The position numbers and the translations under genes were made by a program. 64,000 bases of DNA from Shewanella sp. MBTL60-007 (GTDB lineage: Bacteria > Pseudomonadota > Gammaproteobacteria > Enterobacterales > Shewanellaceae). Below are positions 41,022 through 50,531 of the stretch, in pieces. Under the pieces are notes generated by a model that worked only from the letters and a program-made list of their open reading frames with translations, did not search any database and had not been told where the DNA came from. Each line of letters starts with the position of its first letter. Positions within the stretch are counted from its first letter, which is position 1. The DNA lies in the NCBI RefSeq assembly GCF_019654915.1, contig NZ_BPET01000026.1, positions 1-64,000 on the forward strand, read 5' to 3'.

Positions 41022-41348
41022 ATGAGCTGGATTTTTCTTTTACTTGGTGTGGTGGCTGAGGCTTTATCTCATGTGGCATTAAAGGCAACCGACGGCTTTA
41101 GTAAGCCGCTACCTGCTGCCTTAGTACTTCTCGGCCACTTAACCGCTTTTATCTTTTTAGGCCAAGCAATGAAAGGCATGCCTGTTGGTGTGGTACACGC
41201 GCTATGGGCTGGACTGGCCATTGTTACTGTGACCCTGTTATCAGCACTATTTTACCGTCAGCATCTTGATATGACGGCTTGGGTCGGCATGGCGCTGGTG
41301 GCCGTAGGCGTGATGATGATTAACTTCTCCCAAGGCCACGCTCATTAG
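41022..41348 (+). CDS. Small multidrug resistance (SMR) family transporter
   Basis: A 108-residue four-helix membrane protein of the SMR family (EmrE/Gdx/Sug). The essential membrane Glu is Glu13 in VVAEALSHVALK. The motif GVVHALWAGLAIV on helix 3 matches the family. Members exchange protons for cationic drugs, quaternary amines or guanidinium; the substrate is not clear here. It stands alone between two terminator-like elements, with a short His-containing tail. Confidence 0.92.
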   Translation: MSWIFLLLGVVAEALSHVALKATDGFSKPLPAALVLLGHLTAFIFLGQAMKGMPVGVVHALWAGLAIVTVTLLSALFYRQHLDMTAWVGMALVAVGVMMINFSQGHAH

Positions 41349-41470
41349 AACTTTGAGAGTATTTTCCTCCTATGATTTGGCTAATGGTTTTACTCTGAAT
41401 TAAGCTGGATATTTTTTGCGCATGAATTAATCGGTGCTACAGTAGACTGGAATCGTAAGGAGATAAATTT

Positions 41471-41890
41471 ATGCGTTTACTAAAATTAGTAGCTTTATCA
41501 TTTATTGTACTTTTAGCGGGCTGTGCCTCGAGTGAAGCGAGTAAAGAGCGGGCCGCAATGTATACTTTTCCCGAACTTGAACAGGTAAATTCAATCGATA
41601 ATTTTCGAATGGATGGTTGGGAAAGTGTCGACAAATACTCTGTTATTGTGAATTCCCGTCCAAGACAGAGTTACCTCCTGATTTTGAGCGGTGGCTTAAA
41701 TGATCTTAACTTTGCTCAAGGCTTATTGGTGACATCGACCCTAGGTAAGGTTGAAGTAGGATTTGATTCGGTATCGACCGTGCAAGATCCTATGATAAAG
41801 GCGCAAATAAAGCGGATCTACAAGTTGGAAGATAAACAGCAAAAGAATGCAATTAAGGCTAAAATCGAAGCCTTTGATGATGCGAAGTAG
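41471..41890 (+). CDS. Small lipoprotein, probably DUF6491 family
   Basis: A 139-residue predicted lipoprotein (lipobox LLAGC, Cys18). The mature domain has INSF/IDNF-like NFRMDGWESVDKYSVIVNSRPRQSYLLIL, which resembles DUF6491 proteins, and a Lys/Glu-rich C-terminus. The family has no known function. Good ribosome-binding site (AAGGAG). Assignment to DUF6491 is from memory of the pattern, so moderate only. Confidence 0.7.
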   Translation: MRLLKLVALSFIVLLAGCASSEASKERAAMYTFPELEQVNSIDNFRMDGWESVDKYSVIVNSRPRQSYLLILSGGLNDLNFAQGLLVTSTLGKVEVGFDSVSTVQDPMIKAQIKRIYKLEDKQQKNAIKAKIEAFDDAK

Positions 41891-41950
41891 CAAGTTCTGA
41901 GCTTGTTGATTTAATGACTGGCAGTCCCCTCGTAAGAGTTGCTTGTTGAT

Positions 41951-41977
41951 AAAAAAGCCGACCACTAAGTGGTCGGC
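41951..41977 (-). terminator. Terminator of the subtilase gene
   Basis: GCCGACCAC-TTA-GTGGTCGGC followed on the minus strand by six T residues, about 70 bases after the stop of the S8 protease gene. Confidence 0.85.
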
Positions 41978-42047
41978 AAACAAGGAATGGCGCTATGCTC
42001 CCATAGCTAATAAGTGCTTTTGTGCACTTTTTCTTATTTTCATTTGG

Positions 42048-45000
42048 TTACTTTTTCTTTGCTGTTTGACGGCGATAGCCGAGTAGTCCAAGCAGCAACA
42101 CCGTTAGCCCTAAAGCGCCCCCGCTCTTTTCTGGTGTCGGCTCGGGGCTAACCTCTTTGGCTATAATGTTAATCGTGGCTGTGGCTGCCGTTGCTGTCTT
42201 CAGGCCGTTACTCACGGTCAACTCCACCACAGCGGTCGCATCGGTTTCAATATCTGGTAACTGGATATTAATTTCTGCAGCAGAATTGTCAGCGATGGTG
42301 ATAGCTGGTCCTGAAGTTTGCACCCAGTGATAACTGAGCACATCGTCGGTATTGGGAGCGGTGCTCTCAATTGCCGAGAGATTCACACTTGTTTGCTCAT
42401 CGGCAGTGATATCTATGCTATTGGCACCATTAATTCGCGCGACAGGGATCCCCTCCAATGCCACTGGATTGAGGGTTTCACTTAGGCTAATGCTATTAAC
42501 TGTGTGTGACACTTCAAAGTTCAAGGTCGTTGACATCACTTGATCAGAAGTATCTAGCACCAGCACAATCGTTTGTGCTTCACTGTTTACTGCTTGGGTG
42601 ACTTGCCAGCTAAGGTTGCCTTGATCTAGCAGACCTGAGTGACTATCACTTTCGATGGTGAGACCTTCAGGAAGGTTAACCGCAACATCGAATACCATTT
42701 CCTTATCACTGGGGTTCGCTGCTAGTTCAAGCGATAAGGTGAGTTTGTCGCCTGTATTGACAAATTCACTATCAAGGGTGCTTGTGAGGTAAGTGGCATT
42801 GCGATACAGCTCAATTGGCATTAGGCCGACATTACTCGCGGCATCGGGGCCAGTGCCAATTTCAAGTACTGTGGTATATAAGGTGTCAGACTTGAGTGTT
42901 TTATCCCAGTTGAGTACTAGGCCTATATCTTCTCGAGCATCGACTTGTGTTTTGAAATCTACACTAATACTTGAGTCATCTTTATCGATAACGGCAAGTT
43001 CTATAGTGATGTCATCTACCGTGTCTGAAGGTGCTGAAGTATCACCAAAATTGTGCACAGCTACGTAGTAACTGCCAGGTTGGGGGTTGTCGACTACGCA
43101 GCTCTCTAGTGCGGTTTCTGTGGCGCTCATACACAGCAGTTCAGCCATTTCAAAGTAATCGTCAGGCTTGCCGTTGTAGTTGGAATCTCGGCCGATATAG
43201 AGGTCAAGATCCGGTGATGTAGTCTGTTTGATTCGCGCCACAATACGCTTGGTATTCGGTGTGACGTTAATGAGTTGAGAATGGAAAAAGCGGCTATCAT
43301 TCCAGACATTAGTCGGCCAACTAGCATCATCGCTATCATCTCGCGGAATAGAGACTTCGATACGTTCAACTTCTGCTAGTTCGAAAACAGCAACTTGAAG
43401 ATCACTACTACCAACGGTTGTGACCCCTTCTATGGCCGCACTGTCTTTATTTTTATTGGTTTCAAGATAGGTGGCTTCAGGGAAACTGCCTGCGACAAAT
43501 GTACCGATTACTGGCATAGCTGACGGGGTTAAACTCCCATTGGAAGGGGTGAGTAGGAGTCGACCCATACCGTATTCTGAATTGAAACCGTTAGATATGG
43601 TGGCATTCACTTCCAAGGTGATACTTTCTCCAGCAGCTAGGCTAAAGCTGCTAGGGGAGGCGCTAATGGTTAAACCATTCACGCTAGTATCGCCGCTTAC
43701 GGTCCAAGTCGATGCCGAGGTTGCGGTGAATGTACGTGTCCAGCTACAGCTTATCATGCAATCTTGTTGTACGGCCGACGGCATGTTCATTGCTTCAGGT
43801 TTGCCACCAATGTCGGGGTTGGCGTCCACGTACTCTTGATAGGTTACATCCATAATTAGGCCCGTATTGAGGGCGTTATTAATACGAATGCTACCAGCTC
43901 CCGAGTCAAAAAAGTCTGATGGCGTCACCCCGTCATCTTTGCGGGTATTAAATTCGGCGCTTAGCATCAAGGCCGACTGTAGCTGTGCGGGTGTCCACTC
44001 GGGCTTAAGGGCTGTCATCAGCGCCATCGCTCCAGCCACATGGGGGCTAGACATAGATGTGCCATCCATAAAGGTGTAAGGAGACTCGGTTTTTTGCTCT
44101 CGCCATGGCTGATATTCAGAGTTGGCGGCATAAATCGCTACGCCTGGTGCGGCAACATGAGGGGTTAACCAGCGGTTCATGATGGGCTCAGGTCCGCGAG
44201 AGGTAAACACTGCTGCTATATCAGCGTTCTCGGGAGTATTCTCCATGGTTGAGGCGCCAATCGTCGCCATATGATCTTCGCCTGTGGTTAGCCAAGCGGT
44301 GAGTTCACTGCCCTGTAAAGCATCGATATGGATTGCAGGTAGCACATGAAAGTCGGCATCTATGGTTTCAGAACCGCCATCCACGTTGACTAATATCATG
44401 CCTCCCGCACCGCCAGCCAAAACATTCGTTCCTTTTGATACACGGGCAATTTCGCCACGTTGGCAAACCACAATTTCACCGCTAAAGGTGTTTTCCGCAA
44501 ATGGGTTTAAACAGTCTGCATCACCAAAATCCTCGGCATGCACCACTTTAGCAGTGATCCCATTTGTTGCGCCTTTGCCAGATAAACTCGCTAGGGCAAA
44601 GTCACCACCATTGAAGCTCACTTCTTTATCGGTAAATCCGCGGTCATGGGTGTAGGCGGCAACGGTTGTTAACCAAGGGGCATTACCGGGAGAGCCAACA
44701 GTGCCAGCTTCAGGACCAGAGTTTCCAGCAGAGGTGGCCACATGAATCCCAGCCTCTCGGGCGGCTAAAAAAGCCTGAGCATCGGTATCGTACCAAGGGT
44801 TACTGGCTCCGCCACCTACCGAGTAATTGAGTACTTGAACGCCATTAGCGATAGCATGTTCAACGGCGAGCGCACTAACATCGGGCCAGCAACCCGCGTC
44901 GGCGGCGCAAACTTGGTAAGAAACAATGTTAGCGTGAGGGGCTACGCCGCTGATTTGACCGAAAGTAAACTCAGCCTTATCCCCCATCACATTGTAGATA

Positions 45001-45878
45001 GGCACGTTTTTTACTACGTTGCCAGCTGTGGTTGATGCAGTATGGGAGCCATGACCATTATGGTCGATTCCAATCACATCATCGCCTTCGGGAGTATAGT
45101 CAGCCAAAACTCCGTCATGGGCCCAGATCCCAATCAACTTATCGTTGCAGTAATGGGCAAGTTCAGAGTCGCTGCAATGGCCTAGGTATACGCCTTCCCC
45201 CAATGGGTTGGTATGATCGTAGCCATCGCCACCAATATCGGCAAATGAAGGGTTGAAGGCGCTGATCCCTGTATCGAGAATACCGACGATGACACCTTCG
45301 CCTTTGCTGGCTATTCCCGTTGCAGTGCCATCCCAAGCTGAAGGCGCTTGAATGTAACTGGGCCCTGAATCGGTAGTGAGGTAACGTCTTTCTACTTTTT
45401 GAACGAATTTAACCCCGTCAACAGTACCGAGAAGCTTGGCTTCCTCTTCTGTTAATTCAGTACTAAAGCCGTTAAGAGCAATTTGGTAATCATTCTGAAT
45501 GGTCAGCTGGCGCTTGAGGCTCTTTTGCGCGCGATTAATAGTGCTACGTTTTTGCGTGGCTAAGTAGTTGAGATAGTTTTGGCTCGCCGCACTTTGCACA
45601 TCTAAAGTGCCAGTGCTTTCTCGTTTGTTAGCGTTATTGCTTAGTAAGCTGGTGGCTTTTAAGTTGGCAATATCACCTCTGTAGGTCGCCAGAGGTTGCT
45701 CATCAAGCATAACCATGTAGAGATTATCTGTATTGCGCTTGCTAGGTTGGAGTTTATTGCTACGTTGACCGCTGTCGGGGTCAAGTCCTCGACTGTCTAG
45801 CATTGATGCTTGAGATGCAGGGACAAGCGCCATACTTAGCGCCGCTGCAATAAGACTTTTCTTATAAGATGATTTCAC
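42048..45878 (-). CDS. S8 subtilisin-like serine protease with PA domain and GlyGly-CTERM
   Basis: A 1276-residue secreted protease. Signal peptide (about 1-24), an I9-type propeptide (about 52-165), then a subtilase domain with all catalytic parts: Asp in VGILDTGIS, His in GHGSHTAS, oxyanion Asn in TSAGNSGPE and Ser in DGTSMSSPHVAGA. A PA domain is inserted between His and Ser (IVVCQRGEIARVSKG). A long beta-rich C-region includes a PPC-like domain (DLDLYIGRDSNYNGKPDD) and a cadherin/PKD-like module. The last ~25 residues (SGGALGLTVLLLGLLGYRR) are a GlyGly-CTERM, the rhombosortase-processed sorting signal. GTG start with GAGGA upstream. Divergent from the degenerate subtilase gene. Confidence 0.94.
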   Translation of the reverse strand: MKSSYKKSLIAAALSMALVPASQASMLDSRGLDPDSGQRSNKLQPSKRNTDNLYMVMLDEQPLATYRGDIANLKATSLLSNNANKRESTGTLDVQSAASQNYLNYLATQKRSTINRAQKSLKRQLTIQNDYQIALNGFSTELTEEEAKLLGTVDGVKFVQKVERRYLTTDSGPSYIQAPSAWDGTATGIASKGEGVIVGILDTGISAFNPSFADIGGDGYDHTNPLGEGVYLGHCSDSELAHYCNDKLIGIWAHDGVLADYTPEGDDVIGIDHNGHGSHTASTTAGNVVKNVPIYNVMGDKAEFTFGQISGVAPHANIVSYQVCAADAGCWPDVSALAVEHAIANGVQVLNYSVGGGASNPWYDTDAQAFLAAREAGIHVATSAGNSGPEAGTVGSPGNAPWLTTVAAYTHDRGFTDKEVSFNGGDFALASLSGKGATNGITAKVVHAEDFGDADCLNPFAENTFSGEIVVCQRGEIARVSKGTNVLAGGAGGMILVNVDGGSETIDADFHVLPAIHIDALQGSELTAWLTTGEDHMATIGASTMENTPENADIAAVFTSRGPEPIMNRWLTPHVAAPGVAIYAANSEYQPWREQKTESPYTFMDGTSMSSPHVAGAMALMTALKPEWTPAQLQSALMLSAEFNTRKDDGVTPSDFFDSGAGSIRINNALNTGLIMDVTYQEYVDANPDIGGKPEAMNMPSAVQQDCMISCSWTRTFTATSASTWTVSGDTSVNGLTISASPSSFSLAAGESITLEVNATISNGFNSEYGMGRLLLTPSNGSLTPSAMPVIGTFVAGSFPEATYLETNKNKDSAAIEGVTTVGSSDLQVAVFELAEVERIEVSIPRDDSDDASWPTNVWNDSRFFHSQLINVTPNTKRIVARIKQTTSPDLDLYIGRDSNYNGKPDDYFEMAELLCMSATETALESCVVDNPQPGSYYVAVHNFGDTSAPSDTVDDITIELAVIDKDDSSISVDFKTQVDAREDIGLVLNWDKTLKSDTLYTTVLEIGTGPDAASNVGLMPIELYRNATYLTSTLDSEFVNTGDKLTLSLELAANPSDKEMVFDVAVNLPEGLTIESDSHSGLLDQGNLSWQVTQAVNSEAQTIVLVLDTSDQVMSTTLNFEVSHTVNSISLSETLNPVALEGIPVARINGANSIDITADEQTSVNLSAIESTAPNTDDVLSYHWVQTSGPAITIADNSAAEINIQLPDIETDATAVVELTVSNGLKTATAATATINIIAKEVSPEPTPEKSGGALGLTVLLLGLLGYRRQTAKKK

Positions 45879-46558
45879 AGGTCTTCCTCGTTTTTTTAAT
45901 TATTTTTTTGCGCTGCAGCACTGTGGTAGTGAGAGCAAAATCGGTAGAAGTTGTTAATTCGACGTCAACTTGATACCCCATCAAAACGATTGAGGGCAAA
46001 TAGCGCTCTACATTTCGACTTCACTTATGCTTCATTTCTTTTTCAATTTCTTTTAAAACAATTGGTTATAAAGATTGTTTGTATCTATATGTATCCTTTT
46101 ATTTCTTCAGTGTTAGGTAAGGATTGCCCCTGCTAAAGATGAGTCAGCTAAGGCGGATGAAGGGAGTTATGTTCGAACAGCTCTTGAATAGTTCTCGTAT
46201 ATCCAAGTGGTTAAAGGGGGAAGGCACAACAGAGAAAAGGTCGGCGGCTAAATGTGGAGATTAGGGTGAGTACAAATAGAAAATCACTGAGCCATTGAGT
46301 GAAACCTTGCTTTTCTAACAGAGTTTTCTTTGTCAATGCTGTCAAGTTAACACTTTGATTTATAAGGGAGTGAAGATAAATAGAAAGAGAAAAGAAACAA
46401 AATCAAAGGCCGAATGCTTGTTGTTTAGCCGTATTTAAAAGAAAACCATAGAGGTTAGCGTTAATGAGTTGTTATTCGGTCGAGGTGAGATTCCTAGTCG
46501 GCCTTAAATGTATGACTTGAACAATAAAAATAATGTCGCAACTTCTTAGGGAAAAAAT
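45879..46558. other. Divergent intergenic region between the two subtilase genes
   Basis: 680 bases, A+T-rich, holding the promoters of both GlyGly-CTERM genes. I see no convincing small gene, repeat or operator. The ribosome-binding site TAGGGA at its right end decides the 46559 ATG. Confidence 0.5.
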
Positions 46559-49500
46559 ATGTCATTTAAAAAATCTAAACTGGCAACATGCATTGCACTG
46601 GCTGCGATGGTTCCTGCTTCAATTGCCATCGCACAAAACTCAGATACTTTACCCGCCTTCAGTACACAGGCTCAGAAAGTGCAACTACAGACTTTCAATG
46701 TCTATCTTGCAGATGTCGGCTCACTGACTAAGGCCACTTTAAATAACAAAAAGAAATTCGCCGAAAGTCTTAAGCAGGTTGAAGCTAAGCAGAAGACCGT
46801 ACTTAACGATATTCTGGCGCTGGATGGCAATATTGAAGTGTTACCGGGGGCGAAAATCTTTGGTAATTTTGTGCGGGTTCAAGCCGACGCTTCTTATGCC
46901 GATAAAATTAAGGCTATCGCAGGTGTAAAGGCGGTTATCGCTGACACAACCACTGCGGTAGCGCCGGTCAATGCGATGAGTAAGCCAAGCGCCAATACTG
47001 CTTCAACTATGACAAAGGCACCAGCTTTAGTCGATGACGTAACGGCGGGAGAGGGCGTTAAGGTCGCCATTATTGGCACAGGGGTGGATTATACTCATGT
47101 GGGCTTAGGAGGAGATGGCGAGGCTGCAACTTACGGAGAGGCGATGGCCAATGCCATGAATACCTTTGATGGCTTCCCAACTGATGTTGTCGTTGAAGGG
47201 ATGGATTTAAGCAGTGATGCCGGCTGGGGGCTGGATCCAAACCCAATTGATCAGAATATCTATTACACCCGTGATTACGATGGTGCGACTCATAATACTG
47301 GCCATGGAACACGCCTTGCGAGTGTGGTGCACTCTCTGGCTCCAGGGGCAAAAATTGCCGCTTTTAAAACCTCAAATGTTTCAGACCCATATGGTTATGG
47401 TTATAGCTTAGCACCTGAGAGTAGCAGTACCTTTATGCTGGCTTTAGAGTACGCGCTAGATCCTAATCAAGATGGTAGTTTCGATGATCGTGCAGATATC
47501 ATCGTCGTTGATGCTATCGGTGGCAGCGCATTTTATGCGCCGTCAGACAACGGGATCTCGAGCCCTGTTGTTGAGGCTCACGCCATCGAAATGGCATCGG
47601 GTTTAGGGGCTTTGGTCGTGGTCAACGCTGGTACGGGTGGCGAGTGGTTTGATAACCGCTTCAATATGACTTGGCGCGGCGCCGCACCTAGTGCGTTGAC
47701 GGTTGGCGGCATGAGAACTGATGCTGATAACAATATGCAGGTGACCGAAAGTACTCCCCACGGGCCTGTGCGTGGAGCCAATGGTTTCTCAAAGCCTGAT
47801 ATGGTGAGCTACGCCGAAAATATTGATGTTGCAGTTGTTGGCGGCGGCGATCAAACAGATACCGAATCGCATACCGTAATGGCGGCTGCGCGAGTGGCTG
47901 CCGCAGCCGCAGTGCTAAAATCTAAGCGTCCAGAGTTATCTATGGTAGAGATCAAAGCGCTATTGATGAACACCGCCGATAACAATGTTATGAATCTCGC
48001 TAATGAGCAGGCCGATCTTGTCTTGATAGGTAACGGTGTTGAAAACATCGATGCCGCTATCAATTCATCGGTGGTTGCTTGGGAGAAAAATAGCTATCAG
48101 CCAAATTTAAGTTTTGGTTTTGAAGAAGCTGCGGGTCTGCAGCGCTTTGTGAAAGAGGTTCAGCTTAAAAACCTCGCTGAGGAGACGGTTACCTATGAAG
48201 TCACTATGACGTCTATGGGCAAGAGTGGTGATTCAGCATTGAGTTGGGATGTGCCTACAAGCGTGAGTGTACCAGCTGGGCAGACCGTTATTTTCCCTGT
48301 GGTACTGGAGATTGATTTTTCAAAACTTGATAACTGGCCGATGAAGCAAGCCAGTGATCTTATATCGGAAAACTGGTCTAAAGTTGAGCTTTCTGGTCAG
48401 CTGCAGCTGTCAGCAGAGGAAAAGCCAACGGTGAGCATGAGCTGGTTGGTAAAACCTAGGCCCAGTGCTGATATTCAACGAGATTTTAGTACTTTTAACG
48501 AAAGCTTTAGCAGTGAATTCAGTCTACTTTTTAGCCATGAAGCAGGAGCTTATACCCAAGAGTTCACTAATACGGGTACGACGGAGAACACGTTTGCGGT
48601 GTTTCCCGTCATGTATCATCAAAAGCAACTTCCAGAGGGCAAAGAAAATACCCAAGGCAATATGCTCAATGCCGTTGGTGGTGGAGTCTATGATGAAGCC
48701 ATGTGTACAACGGGTAAGAAGTTAGTGATTGCGAGTCGCTTCTTTAGGCCAAACGATGCAGGCATGGCGAACCACTTCGATAAAGGTGGTGCGGCATTGA
48801 TGTGGTGGAACGTATATCAAGAGCAGTTTGTTCTCGATAATGAGTTAGATAAAGCGGTCATAAACGATCCTTATACTTGGGATGAGTCCTCTCAAGTTGT
48901 TATGGGTGGCTTTATTGAGCCCGATGAAAATGGCTCTCCAGCGGCGTGGTATATCGACTATAACCAAGAGTATGACTGGACCCAGCCTCGAAAGCGTTAC
49001 ACGCAATCTAAGTTGCCAACATTGATGACAGGTCATGGGCAAAATGTCGTTGCTCAATACTGTTTGGAAGAGCTTTTCCATAGCGAGAGTATGGACAGTG
49101 TTGAAGATTTAGATCAAAACCATGGTTGGATTTTCGCCACTGACCGTGATGCGGTCGCTAATCTTGGTGAGCCTATCATTCAATATAATCCAGTTAAATA
49201 CGGCAAAGTGAAGGTCGAAACGTATTTTGACTGGTTTACTGGCGAGATGGGAGAAGTGGAAATTAACGGTGGGGGATTGCCGCTCATCTCACGTTTGGTC
49301 GCCGAAGGAGAGGCGAAAGATTATCAGCCTATGGTAACCCTTGCTGCGGGTGAAACAGCCGAGCTTGGGATGGCCAGTGAATGTGACTTTAGCTTTGGTT
49401 TTGGCAGTGGCGGCGGTTGTGATAATCACGGCATGATGTTGATGAGTTTAGAGAATAACTGGGGTATGTTGTCCCCTATGGGGCAAGGGAGTTATTCATT

Positions 49501-50212
49501 AATGGCTCACCCACTGGATGGGCAAGTCCACAGTGTAGATGAAGACGCTGAAATAGGCGCAGTTGTGGCAAAGATTCAGCTTGATTCTGAAACCTTTTTT
49601 GCCAGTGCTAATTTTGAGCATGAGTCTTACCCTTATAGCCTAAGTCTTGCAAATGCGATTCCTGGCGATCCATTCATCATCAGTGATCAAGGGGAAATAG
49701 TCGTCAACAACACTGATGCGCTGGACTACGATGTTGGTAATCTTGGTTATACCCTTGAAGTTATCGCTAGCCAAGGTAACACCTATAGCGCTGTGTCTAA
49801 TGTATATGTAGCAATTAATAATGTTAACGACATTGCACCTGAGCTAGTAGGAGAGATGCCTGCTTTGGCACTTACTGAAACCGATGCCGTTGAAATTAAT
49901 GCATCCGAGTATTTTATTGAAGCAGAGGGAGACGCCTTAACCTATAGTGCGACAGGCATGCCTGAAGGTATGAGTATCGACAGTGTTAGTGGCGTGATCA
50001 CGGGTCATGCTTCAGCGGGTAGTGCAGGTGAATATAGTGTGGTGGTCACCGCCGATGATTCGGTGCATAAGACTGAAGCCAGTTTTGTAATGACAGTGAA
50101 TGCTCCCGTTACTGCCGAGCCAGTTCAAGATAGCAATGATGGCGGAAGTTTGGGTCTGAGTTTATTAGGCCTATTTGCCTTGCTTGGCCTACGCCGCAAA
50201 GTGCGTCGCTAA
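46559..50212 (+). CDS. Catalytically degenerate subtilase-fold protein with GlyGly-CTERM (probable pseudoprotease)
   Basis: A 1217-residue intact frame with a signal peptide (cleavage near IAIAQ), an I9-like prodomain (about 42-140), and a subtilase-type domain (about 165-500). The Asp site reads VAIIGTGVDYTH, with Gly173 where catalytic Asp is expected. The His site GHGTRLAS keeps His249. The oxyanion Asn site reads NAGTGGEW (Thr359). The Ser site reads HTVMAAARVAAAAA, with Val440 at the Ser position. So two of three triad residues and the oxyanion Asn are lost while the fold signature remains. The C-region has cadherin-like and He_PIG-like Ig modules, ending GGSLGLSLLGLFALLGLRRK, a GlyGly-CTERM. 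No frameshift or stop suggests decay, so a non-enzymatic role is likely. Confidence 0.88.
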   Translation: MSFKKSKLATCIALAAMVPASIAIAQNSDTLPAFSTQAQKVQLQTFNVYLADVGSLTKATLNNKKKFAESLKQVEAKQKTVLNDILALDGNIEVLPGAKIFGNFVRVQADASYADKIKAIAGVKAVIADTTTAVAPVNAMSKPSANTASTMTKAPALVDDVTAGEGVKVAIIGTGVDYTHVGLGGDGEAATYGEAMANAMNTFDGFPTDVVVEGMDLSSDAGWGLDPNPIDQNIYYTRDYDGATHNTGHGTRLASVVHSLAPGAKIAAFKTSNVSDPYGYGYSLAPESSSTFMLALEYALDPNQDGSFDDRADIIVVDAIGGSAFYAPSDNGISSPVVEAHAIEMASGLGALVVVNAGTGGEWFDNRFNMTWRGAAPSALTVGGMRTDADNNMQVTESTPHGPVRGANGFSKPDMVSYAENIDVAVVGGGDQTDTESHTVMAAARVAAAAAVLKSKRPELSMVEIKALLMNTADNNVMNLANEQADLVLIGNGVENIDAAINSSVVAWEKNSYQPNLSFGFEEAAGLQRFVKEVQLKNLAEETVTYEVTMTSMGKSGDSALSWDVPTSVSVPAGQTVIFPVVLEIDFSKLDNWPMKQASDLISENWSKVELSGQLQLSAEEKPTVSMSWLVKPRPSADIQRDFSTFNESFSSEFSLLFSHEAGAYTQEFTNTGTTENTFAVFPVMYHQKQLPEGKENTQGNMLNAVGGGVYDEAMCTTGKKLVIASRFFRPNDAGMANHFDKGGAALMWWNVYQEQFVLDNELDKAVINDPYTWDESSQVVMGGFIEPDENGSPAAWYIDYNQEYDWTQPRKRYTQSKLPTLMTGHGQNVVAQYCLEELFHSESMDSVEDLDQNHGWIFATDRDAVANLGEPIIQYNPVKYGKVKVETYFDWFTGEMGEVEINGGGLPLISRLVAEGEAKDYQPMVTLAAGETAELGMASECDFSFGFGSGGGCDNHGMMLMSLENNWGMLSPMGQGSYSLMAHPLDGQVHSVDEDAEIGAVVAKIQLDSETFFASANFEHESYPYSLSLANAIPGDPFIISDQGEIVVNNTDALDYDVGNLGYTLEVIASQGNTYSAVSNVYVAINNVNDIAPELVGEMPALALTETDAVEINASEYFIEAEGDALTYSATGMPEGMSIDSVSGVITGHASAGSAGEYSVVVTADDSVHKTEASFVMTVNAPVTAEPVQDSNDGGSLGLSLLGLFALLGLRRKVRR

Positions 50213-50249
50213 AGACTCATTAATGTCATAGGGGATCTCCTCCTTTTAA

Positions 50250-50279
50250 AAAGAGAGCATCAAAGATGCTCTCTTTTTG
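50250..50279 (+). terminator. Terminator after the degenerate subtilase gene
   Basis: AAGAGAGCATC-AAA-GATGCTCTCTTTTT hairpin with T run, about 40 bases after the stop. The remaining ~250 bases up to the next gene are A+T-rich with no gene seen. Confidence 0.88.
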
Positions 50280-50531
50280 TATTTATAAGATTACAAATTG
50301 ATACAGCGAAATATAGGTATTGCCGACATTGCTTCAAGCTGCTGATTGTTAAGGGGAGATGGCTATAGCCATTTGGCAGTTAGATTAGATAAGCGTTAAC
50401 TATAGACAGGTTTGTAATCTAATTAATTAAGTTGGCACTAGATTAAATGAGTCACCTAGATAAGATGTATGTTGCACAAAAGTTAAGTTTCGTTGTTTTT
50501 TATAGGTATCTGGGGAGTGTCGATAGCCAAT

